NCBI GenBank assembly: GCA_029961685.1
Contig: JARWKL010000015.1
Span: 20,295,720-20,359,719, forward strand
Direction: 5' to 3'
Source: Aristolochia californica
Taxonomy: Eukaryota > Streptophyta > Magnoliopsida > Piperales > Aristolochiaceae
DNA: 64,000 bases
A program made the translations under genes and the position numbers. Below the pieces are notes generated by a model. That model worked only from the letters and a program-made list of their open reading frames with translations. It searched no databases and was not told the DNA's origin. Positions 1-10,400 of the stretch are shown here, piece by piece. Numbering within the stretch: position 1 is the stretch's first letter; every line of letters starts with the position of its first letter.

Positions 1-310
1 TTCCAGATGAACCTTACCAGGACACTCCATAAATTGGTTGACCATGCTTACAACAAATGATATGTTTGGATGTGTTATGGTAGCATAAATAAACATACCT
101 ACCAACTTTTTGTACATGGTTTTATCTCTAAGTTTTGTATTACTATCTTCATGGAAATTATGATTTACTTCTATAGGTGTCTCTGCAAGTTTTGCCCTTA
201 TTTAGCCCATACTCGTGCAACATATTTTGTCACATACTTTTCTTATCTCAACACAACACCTACTCAACTTTTGGCTACCTCAATTCCCAAAAAATACTTC
301 AAGGACCCTA
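1..310 (-). mobile_element. Copia retrotransposon remnant (end of RT / RNase H region)
   Basis: Read on the minus strand this stretch aligns by eye with 9544-9780, which encodes the end of a Copia reverse transcriptase (motifs MYRRLVGKFIY and LRILRYLKG). Both share the order of partly matching words around 'cattaactggttgacca' and 'gcataaataaa'. No long open frame survives and the piece runs off the left window edge. It is a decayed insertion, probably inside an intron of the organellar MetRS gene whose downstream exons start at 1413. Confidence 0.7.
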
Positions 311-1045
311 AGTTTTTTTTTCCCCGAAAAATGTGCTTTTATTAAGGCTTAAGCCCAAAAGGACTATATGGCTTGAGGGGGAGAGTCCCTAACCATGAGA
401 GATTGGAGAGACACTCCTCTGGTGACGGAGTCAGTCAGACAGTTTGCTGATCTCAAAACATGGGACCAAGAAGATACAATGGAAAGAGGGGGTGGTGGCG
501 CAGTTGGCTAGTGCATAGGTTTCATAGCTTAAAGAGTGATCATGAGGTCAAGAGTTTGAGCCTCTCTCACTTCATCTCTTTTTTGTTTTCACTATTTATC
601 CTTGTCTTCCCTTTCCAAGAAAGAACATACCATATTTAACAATCTTTCTTACGTTTCAAAAAAGAAGATACAATGGACACAAGGTCCATAATTTCAAAGT
701 AAAGATGTCGAAGACGCCAAGGAGGGAGGATTGCTTCTTGCACTAATTGATGACGTTGAAGGAATCTCCTTCAGCAACCAGCCTACCTTGGAAACAGGAC
801 TTGAAAATTATGAGGGCATGAAGGAGGGCTGATAGCTCGACATAGGGAGCATCGGCAGCACCTAGAGGGCCAGAGAAGTCCTGGGCTAGATATAAAAATA
901 CCGCCAAAGCCAGCAGGACCCTGATTCTCAAGGGAGCTACCATCGAAGTTGAGCTTGATGAGGCCTAAGGGAGGTGGAAGCCAATGTTGAACGCGGACAG
1001 GCCAGGCTTCAGAAAGGGATGCAATCTCCCATTTGCTCCTGAGAA
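311..1045 (-). mobile_element. LINE 3' fragment with RNase H-like domain, interrupted by a SINE
   Basis: A T-run near 313-320 is the poly(A) tail of a minus-strand element. The minus strand near 890-970 encodes LIKLNFDGSSLENQGPAGFGG, the start of the RNase H-like domain that many plant L1-type LINEs carry at the 3' end of ORF2. The text resembles the LINE pieces at 8068-8865, 19690-20030, 39170-41690 and 42610-42859. Stops and frame breaks show it is dead. A SINE at 484-661 is inserted in it. The right boundary is uncertain: 1046-1180 looks instead like a Copia LTR fragment (compare 'ggggcatta' here with 'ggggcattt' at 7907). Confidence 0.75.
484..661 (+). mobile_element. tRNA-derived SINE with 16-bp target-site duplication
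   Basis: The insertion starts with a tRNA-like head: an A-box-like stretch (tggcgcagttggctagtgca, near 494) and a B-box-like stretch (gaggtcaagagtttgagcc, near 544), spaced as in a tRNA gene. It continues with a pyrimidine-rich body and ends in an A-run at about 656-661. Identical 16-bp repeats, aagaagatacaatgga, lie at 468-483 and 662-677. Removing the insertion and one repeat restores a continuous LINE sequence. Length is about 178 bp. Confidence 0.85.
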
Positions 1046-1412
1046 ATGTTGTTGTAATAAGGGGCATTATTGTCCTTTTATGTGTAACTATACTTAAGTG
1101 ATGAAAAAAAGTGGCAGTTTCTTCTCTCCGATCCATCTTCTCCTTTCTTCTTCTCCTTCTCCTTTCTTCTTCTCCATGCATGGAACACTGGTTTTCAACA
1201 AACATAATGACTAGAAGTACAAGAAGGAGAGTGTAGCTCTATTTGGAATTTCCTGACACTGTCAATGGCTGTTATGTTGAAGACTGACAACGTGGATTGT
1301 TCTTTGTAGCAAAAAGTGTTTGCTTCACTTTCATGATACAAGCTAAGTTCCTCTCATTTAATTATAAAACTTATATTTTATGCCACGAAACTAACATATC
1401 GTGCTTGTATAG

Positions 1413-4400
1413 GAAACCTTCTAAATCGTACTCTTGGACTTCTGAGGAAGAACTGCAACTCGACCTTGACAGTTGATTCTGCATTGGCTGCAGAAGGAAA
1501 TGAGTTCAAAGAAACTGTAGGTAACTTGGTGAGTATTTCTTTATCTTAAGAGAAAGCTATTTGTTTTATGTTGTGTGTTGCTAGTCGTTGGTTGTAAATT
1601 TCATATTTGTAGTTTCTGTTTGATTTTTTCTTTATTGATAGTAGCATCTTTTCACAGGTGGAAAAAGCAAGGGCTCATTATGAGAACCTGTCCTTATCAT
1701 CTGCTTGTGAGTGCATCCTTGAGATTGCCAGTGCTGGTAACTTGTACATGGACAAGCATGCCCCATGGACTCTCTTCAAGAAAGGGGGTGCTAGTTCTGA
1801 ATCTGCTGCAAAGGTACATTTGTGCAATCTGTTGATGTGTATTTACTTGTGCATGGACCTGGACCTGACCTAATTATTAACCGGGCCAGAAATGCAGACC
1901 AGAATCTGAACCCACTTATATATATATATAGAAGTCTTAGAACAAAAAAAAATGAGGATAATGAGATATTCATTATAAGTAGGAAGAGGAAAATGTACAA
2001 ATTAAACACAAACTCCAGCCCAACAAAAAAGAAACTAAAACATAAAAAAATATATATATTCAAGAAATGAATAACCCCCCTAATGTGAGAACCAGGAAAG
2101 TGAACCAATGTCTAGAGGGTATGAATGAAGTTTCAATCAGATGGGAAAGAGAAACAGTCATCCGTGCCAAGTTATCAGCCAATCCATTGCACTCCACCTT
2201 TACACAAGGCCATGATTTCATCCTGAAAATATGAAAATCTCCAACGAGGTCTGACACCTGACGAAAATCACCTAACCACCTAGTCGTCCTAGCAACAAGA
2301 GACAGGTCAAAATTCTGTCTGTAAACCTTTAACCCACATAGCAAAGCTTGGAGCTCTGCTTCTATAGAGTCAGATTCCCTAGAAAAAATCATTTCATTGG
2401 TAGAATGGTTAGTATAAGCATTAAAAATATAAGAACCACTGTGTCCAATCTGTTTCGGTCCTGTTGTACTAAACAGTTTGGTCTGGTTCTTGCTATTCTG
2501 ATCCATTTAACCAGGACCCATTTTGTCCTTGTTTTGAGACCGAACTCATAGGGTCTTGGTTTCAAACCCGAACGCAAAAGGTCTTGGTTTCAAACCCCAA
2601 CCTAACCCAATTTATAAAACCAATTTAGATCAGGTGTATAAATCCGAACCAAGTCCATTTTAACTTGGGTTGAGTTTGGGTCAAGCAAATGCCCCGGTGG
2701 GTGGGTCAAATTTTGCCGCCTCTATTAAGAGAGGGAATCAGCATTGTAATTTTCTTTACTCTTATTATAGATGATTTCATAGTCATATCTCATCAATTTT
2801 GCCACTATTGTGGATTAAAAATCCGTTGTTCCCACTAGTATTGGAGGGATGCATGACCAATGTTGGAAGATGGGCCCATGCCCACACTACCAAGGAAAAC
2901 CCACACATCCAAGAGTGTTAGAAGATGGGCTCAAGCCTATAAGACCGAGGAAGGCCCACACATCCAAGAGATGTGGAAGATGGGCTCAAGGCCCACATGC
3001 CTATATAGTGATGGCAGGATGGTAAATAAAGAGTTATCTCGATAGAGATGGCATTGATGTAATTAGGATAAGTTTGTAGGTTCATTAATCTATAAATTGA
3101 GCTCAGGGGAAGGGTTAGGACAACAAGTCCATAACCTCTTTTTTCTCTGTTTTTCTCCCAATGAGTCCCTCTCTCTTTTTCTCCATGAGCTAAATCCATG
3201 GAGTCTTTAAAATCAACATGGTATCAAAGCATTGATTTTCAGGACTCACAAGTATGGTTTCCAGGATTCCAGGAACCTTTTTTTTTTTTTTGCCTTTGCT
3301 CATATTGCTACTTCAGTTTTCTAGTTGATTATATCTCTCTACTACTGGTAATTGATGGTAACCGTATCTAGTAGTTTGTTTGAATGCTGGGTTTTTTTTC
3401 GCACCAATTCATACATGTTTGGTGGTGCTCATTGTGCAAGAGTGCACGTCTGCCAACCAACCTTCAGTTTCAGCTAAGCGCAAGAGTGCAAGATTATCTT
3501 CTTTGTTTGGAGAAGTAGTTGCAAAAGTTGATTACCAACAACAGACTTTATACAGACGATGAAGTTTGAACTATCCGGCATCTGAAACTCAGACTTCTCT
3601 AAGAGGCTTGGTGACCCAGGAGAGCTTGTATCTAAGGAAGCAAATGAATGCTTGTGGTTTGCTGAAGAAACTTTTCTTCCGCAACGAATTGAAAAAATCA
3701 TTACGATTCTGAGCTTGAGATAGGGGTCTTCTATCTGAGACAGAAACTTCCGACTATGATTAACCGCAGAGCAAGAAGCCTTAAACCGATCTAGCATCTA
3801 AGCTCCAAAATCCCCCAGCGAGTGCTCATGCGATCCTTCACCGAGAGGAGTCGCAACAGATCTAAGAAGAGTGGAGAAAGCCATCCTTCGCCAGCCATGG
3901 GAGCTTGTTTCTGATCACTAGCTCCGAGTCACCTTCTAACATTGATTTTCTGCCAGCTGGTTTTGGTTTGCTAGAATTACCACCAAGTTATCTGCTGATT
4001 AATTGCTGTCTATCCAATGCAAATTACTGCTGCTATCAATTACTGACTTTCTCCCCAACTGTTTGATTGCCTCTGCTGGAAAGTCATCTTGCCAGTTACG
4101 GATTGATCTCTCTATTCTATTGTTGATCGCTGATTGCTGCCGGAATCTCAGTTCCAGTTGGCTTCGTCATCTAAATCTTTGTAATCTCATTGATTACATT
4201 GGCTGTCTCATTTGCAATATTATCAAGGACCCAGCCTGGTCTTCAGATTCATTCACTTTTTGGTAACTCTGCTCACGAAAATTGGAAAGTTGATCAATTC
4301 TCCAGAAGTTCATATCGTGTTTATGGGTGTTGGTTCTTATTACGGGAACTTCTCTGGCTCATCTCAATCGCCCGTTAACGCCAGCTTCGTTGCAGTCCAT

Positions 4401-7400
4401 TACAACTTTCAAATTTCCTACATTCGTTGCATGACTTTCTCAATTGCTATTTTCACTGGACTAGATTTATGGTCATGGGTTAAGTACCTATGTTTTCCGT
4501 TTCTAACAGGCCTGTCTTTTGGGTAGTATTGGCTAGGTGCTTAACATTTGGTATCAGAGCTATACCGCTATTGCAAGTTCGAATCCTGGAGGGGGCGACC
4601 TAGAGACTTGTGTAGCGCAAAAAGGCGGTCTAGGTCGCTAGAGTGGGCCGTCGTAGATGTCGGCTCATAACAGTGAGAGTATTGTTATGATCCTGGGGTT
4701 AAGTACTTGGCTTTCTGCTACCTACCAGGTCGATCTATTGGGTAGTATTGGCTAGGTGTTTAACATTTGATATCAAAGCACCTAGCGAATACTACCCAAG
4801 AGACCGGCCTGTTAGGAGCGGAAGGCATAGGTACTTAACCCAGGACCATATCAATACACCCACCTTCACGAGCCGACACTAGCGGCGGCCCATTCTCGCG
4901 ACGGCCCACTCCAGTTTCTACTAGGTCACCCCCTCTGTGCAGGACTCTTAAGTGTCGCGGGGATTCGAACTCGTGACGTAGCACCTGCTCTGATACCAAA
5001 TGTTAAGCACCTAGCCAATACTACCCAAAAGACTGGCCTGTTAGGAGCAGAAGGCATAGGTACTTAACCCAGGACCATAACAACTAGCCACCTTCGGGAA
5101 ATCCACCTTCGTCGTTGGGAAACTGGACTTCAACATCGTTGTTGTTCTTTCAGTATTCTTGATCCTTGCTGCAATCTCATATTTCTGACGAGAGTTTATC
5201 TTCGTTCGGAAAGTTTCCTTCACTGCAACTGCGTATTTCTGCAACTCCTCTCATCCAGCGCTGTCCAAGTTGATTGCTGCTGCTGCCATCCGAAAATGCT
5301 CTTCTTGGTCTATAAAGAATCGTATCTTTCTTCTCTGGCTGGAATTGCTTATCCGCTGGCAAGCCGAAACTATATCGGCCAGTTGCTGAATTGACGGGAT
5401 TTCGTATCGTCATTGCGTTGCTGATCATCCAAAATCGTCTCCCCATCTGATACCCCAAGCTGCAATCAAGTAAATCACCACTTGAGGATTTTCCAAGCCG
5501 TTTCTGGAAGACGACTACTCTCCAACGCCACGGGGAAGAAGTAGACGTTGGTTGTCTACTGGCATCTTCCTGAAACTTGATGCTGGTTTTGCTGATCATC
5601 CGAAATTATTCGCTGGCATTTCTTTTTCTGGCTTCTACCACGGGATTTTCGGTTTAGTTGCTGCTGTCCCGAGCTGTTTGACGAGGGGTGGAAGGAGATG
5701 CATTGTTGCCGATTTAATTTTCCTACGTTAGAAAATATTTGATTAGCGTAGGTTCAGCCAAGTCAGACCCTGCCGAGCAACGCGTACCAATGACCCAGTG
5801 AGCTGAGAGACTCGGACCGAGCCGCACCAATATGCCAAGTTAACTCGGGCCAACTTGGTGAGTCAACTCGGTCCGGGTCAACCTGACTCGGCCCAACTCA
5901 CTAACTTGATGCCTCGGTTATACGGGTCCAGGCCTGGGTCCCGATTTCTATACATATTTTTCTGCGACTTGGCTATATTGGTCTACTGTGTGACTCGGCT
6001 CGACTCAGTTCCTTGTCTCCGGATGGATTATTATTTTGAAGTATTGGTAACTTATTCCTTGGCCAGCATATTATTTGGTGCACATTCTCCTTACTCAAGG
6101 ATCGACTCATAGCAGATTATTTTATGGGTCCTTGGATTTTCATTGTTTGGTACGTGTTATTGAGCGTAGGCCCATTTCAGCTACTGCTATTGTGTCTCTT
6201 TGGATGAGACATTATTATTGAAGGACTTTTCAATTGCCGATTTTTATTAGCATTGGCCATTTTGTTGATGAAGAAAGCCAAGATGGCCCCAGAGTATTAT
6301 CTTTCGTGTAATTACTTGTTACCCCCCTTAATTGGTATTTATTACTCCTACCATTTGAGAGTCAGTGTCTTGTGGAGGAACACGGTCATGGAGGAGTTTT
6401 ATTACACTTTTGAGCATTGCATATAGACCCACTACCTACAAAAGAGAGGAGTGTGCCCTACATCCAGCATGAGTTAGAGTATGGAGTGATGTCATACGGC
6501 TTGGAGCAATCTTATTCTCACTTATCTTATACCAATTGGGCCTCATAGAAGAGACCACCAGTGTGAGGGGGAATGTTGGAAGATATGGAGAACTGCCATT
6601 TTATACAAGAAGATTGTCACAATACATGCACCCAGTCCTGGGTGTTATGGGACACCCTGGTCCTGGTGGTCCTGGGCTAAGGGTTAAGTACCTATGTCTT
6701 CCGCTCCTAACAGGCCGGTCTTTTGGGTAGTATTGGCTAGGTGCTTAACAAAGATTCTATACACCATTTGCAACAAGCTGAGTGTTCATGAAGTTCTCTC
6801 ACCCCCAGCTTGAGGAGTGTTGGAAGATGGGCCCACACCCACACAACCAGGGAAGGCCCACACATCCAAGAGATGTGGAAGATGGGTTCAAGGCCCACAG
6901 ACCAAGGAGAAGGCCCACATGCCCATACAGTGATGGCAGGATGGTAAATAAATAGTCATCTCATAAGAGATGGCATTGATGTAGTTAGGTTAAGTTCCAA
7001 AGGTATAATTGTAATATTATAATTTCATTAATCTATAAATTGAGCTTCAGGGGAAGGGTTAGGAAATAAGTCCATAACCTCTTGTCTTCTCCTGTTTTCT
7101 CCCAATGGGTGTCCCTCTCTTTTTCTCCATGAGTTAAATCCATGGAGTCCTGAAAATCAATAACTAACTTGAAATTTGCTCAAAATCAGATATGGGTATC
7201 AATGTGTAATGGCCTGAACAATTGCTAACATTTACTTTTCATAAGCTGATAAAGCCTGCATTTTATCCCTTAATTCTTTGTTAAAGAGATGAGCAGGTAG
7301 TCTGTTGGCATTTATAGAGCTCCTATACCTATTCCTATGACATCACATTGACAACAAAGGTTTCACTGAAATAAAGCATTGCCAAGACAGGTTTGAAATC

Positions 7401-10400
7401 ACTGCTGCCTTACGAGCTTGAATAGCTTCACTTGCTACTGCACTCCAAGTAAAACAGTTTTTCCATAATGACTCTGTGAGAGGACTGCTAATGAGGCTTA
7501 ATTTTTTACTGATCTCCTATTATATCCTGTAAGACTGTTACTAACTTTGCTTAGGTTTGAAATTTGACTGGAAGTAATGGTGTTTGGCATCTAAAACATA
7601 GAGAAACAAAAAAAAAAAAGGTTTTTGGGGTCCAAGCTCTCAAGTCCCTGAACACGTATTCATTAATTAGACTCTTTTAGTGATGACAACGTGACAGGTC
7701 CCATACAAAGGATTTCTCACCTAGCTAAGAGTGCAAAAATTCCAAAATTACCCTTATAGTTCTAAAATGCTACTATACCCTTAATAAAGGCTAAACATCC
7801 CGAAGTTCCTAACTGCGAAAGAAGCCATCTCATAGTGTCTAAGCGAAGTTTCATGGAGTTAGAAGTCTTACAAGTGGAAGTTGTTTTGTTAGAAAACAGT
7901 GTTAAGGGGCATTTTGGTCTTTTTATATGGTCTGTACTTACTAGTTAGTGTGCTATCTTATTCAACGTGTTTAGATGTCTCTATGGTCCAATTTTCATGT
8001 AATTTAGAGGTGTAGATTGGGAGTTATAAGTAGTTAAAGTGTATGAAAGGCATATTAGTTATTGTACCTTTTTTTTTTTTTATAAAGATGTATTTATATT
8101 AACAAGAGAAAAATTACAAAAGAAGAGGGAGTAGATCCCTAACAACAAGAGATTGTAGGGACGCTCCCTGCTTGGCAAGCACATCTACTGCCGAATTTGC
8201 AGATCTCGGAATGTGAGAAGTGTGGTAATATCTAAAATCTCCCGAAAGATGTTCCAATGCCGCCACGGCGGAGGGGAAGCACTGCAATTGTCTCTGAAAA
8301 CGCAGAGCCCATTAAGGAGGCCATAGAGCTCAGTCGATGTTGAATCAGAGATGCCTAGCGGGCCGGCATAAGAGAAACACTGATTGCCAGATGGATCTGA
8401 AATAACTCCCTAAAACCAGCGATCCCCGGATTGCCGAGAGAAGAGCCATCAAAATTCAACTTTAGGTAACCAGCTTCCGGGGGAGTCCTCTCCTCCATGA
8501 CTTGAACCTTGGTCCCAAAGTGCATCTTTGCCAGATTGCTCCAGCTATCACGAATAGAGGTATCCTTGAAGGAGGAAAAGGACTTCTTAGTCAGAAGCCA
8601 GATGGAGATTTGCCCCGACACCCTTTCTGCTACTCTTACCTCTGATTCACTTTTAACATTGAAACGCCTTTGGTTACGTTCATTCCAAAGTCCCCCACGG
8701 TACGAAACTGGCATAGGTGGAGATCATCACTTTGCCGAGACCAGGAAGGGGATAGCCAATGATCGAGTTGCTGAAAGAGATCATATCAGCTGATATACAA
8801 AATTGCAACCCCAACTTGCATAGGACAGAGGTCCACACATTCCATGAGAATGGGCATTGTAGCAGATATTAGTTATTGTACATTATTTCCATTTAAATGA
8901 ATATAAGGATTTGGGGATCGATTTCTGACCCCCAATAAAAAACTTCTCTGTCTCTCTTTTCTAGTAGTTTCTTCTCCCTTTCTTTCTCTTCCTTTCTTCT
9001 CTCAATCTTCTATATTTCATCTTTTGACGTGGTATCAGAGTCAATGATTCCATTAAGAGATATAAAGTTTGGTTGGTTGCCAAGGGATATACTCAAACCT
9101 ACAACATTGATGTTTTTGAGACTTTCTCACTTGTAGCTAGGTTGATTTTTGTCTGTATTATTGTGTCTATTGTAATTAACCAAGGTTGGCCACTTTTTCA
9201 ACTAGAAATTAAAAAAGGCTTTGTTGTATGATGATTTAGAAGAAGAGGTCTATATGACAACCTCTTGGGTATGTTGCTTACGGGGAGATTATAAAGATGT
9301 GTAGACTTAAGAAGGCAATATATGATCTTAAAGAAAACCTTAGGCGATGTTTTGGTGATGCTTCTGTGTTTGAGAACAAGGAGACAGTTTATCTGTAGAG
9401 GAACCAAAAACATGAGCAAAACAGACACAACAAAAAATGTGATGGGATAGAGAAACAACATAGTATACAGAAATGTCTATGTGGCTCATATAGCTACCCT
9501 TTTCTTAGCGCACCCTTCAAGTATCGCAATATTCTTAATGTTTCTGGGTGAGTCTTTCTTAGGTGCTCCATTAACTGGTTGACCACACTCACCCCAAGGG
9601 CTATATCAAGTTTGGTCATTGTGGCATAAATAAATTTGCCTACCAACCTCCTATACATAGTCTTATCTTTGAGTTCAGCATTCTCATCATGAAGATTATG
9701 GCCAACTTCTATAAGAGTTTTGGCAGGTTTAGCTCCTAGCAACTGATATTCATGTAGCATATCAATTACATACTTTCATTGGGTTAGAACAATACCTATC
9801 TTGCTTCTTACTACTTTTATCCCAAGGAAGTATTTCAGCATCCTTAAATCCTTGGTTTGAAAGTGATTTAACAGATGTTCTTTTACCTCATCAATACTCT
9901 TTTTGTTGTTGCTAGATGACACTATATTATCAACATACACTATCAATACCACAATTCTAGTGGACCTTATCAATGGAAGAACCAAGAACATGAACATGGC
10001 CTAGGAGACAATGTATCTATGGAGGAAACAAGAACATGAACATAGCAAACAGACCCTAATACACGTGGGCAAAGAGGAAATAACTCACTATTGGGCTTGA
10101 AAACTCGTAGTGGTATTTGTCCACCAATTACAGAGGATGACATCCTATTCATCAAGAAACAAGTTGTGAGAACAACATCACTCCAATTATGTTTGGGAAC
10201 TTTCATTTGTAACATCATTGTATGAGTAACATCATGTTGGTGGTGATTCTTCTTGTTAGCCACACTATTCTGCCGAGGCGTATACATACATAAGGATTGG
10301 TGAAAAACACCATTGGCAATGCAAAAAGAAACAAACTTATTGTTCATATACTCAAGCCCGTTATCAGTACGTAGGACACGACTCCTTAAGGAGATACACC

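Larger units (their letters stand above)
2861..7162 (+). mobile_element. LTR retrotransposon, non-autonomous (no recognisable gag-pol), hosting nested TRIMs
   Basis: Two direct repeats of about 350 bp lie at 2861-3218 and 6818-7162; both begin TGTTGGAAGATGGGC and share the blocks 'gatggcaggatggtaaata', 'attaatctataaattgagct' and 'ccatggagtc'. The left LTR ends ...aatcaaca and is followed by tggtatcaaagc (3219-3230), a primer-binding site matching the 3' end of plant initiator tRNA-Met. A purine-leaning stretch (gaggag) precedes the right LTR. Flanking 5-mers accaa (2856-2860) and actaa (7163-7167) fit a target duplication with one change. The 3.6-kb interior has no reading frame I recognise as gag, integrase or RT. 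Confidence 0.8.

Noticed and set aside
484..661. Possible tRNA gene
   Set aside because: A- and B-box-like parts are present but no cloverleaf with a paired acceptor stem can be drawn, and target duplications show a SINE. The same applies to 17274, 18424, 24662 and 38998.
1791..2108. Hydrophobic minus-strand open frame with many F, L and I
   Set aside because: AT-rich intron sequence with 'tatatata' and A-runs produces it; no membrane-protein family is recognisable.
4466..5082. Cassandra-type TRIM (5S rRNA in the LTR)
   Set aside because: The LTRs of about 82 bp are too short and contain none of the conserved 5S promoter or stem sequence.
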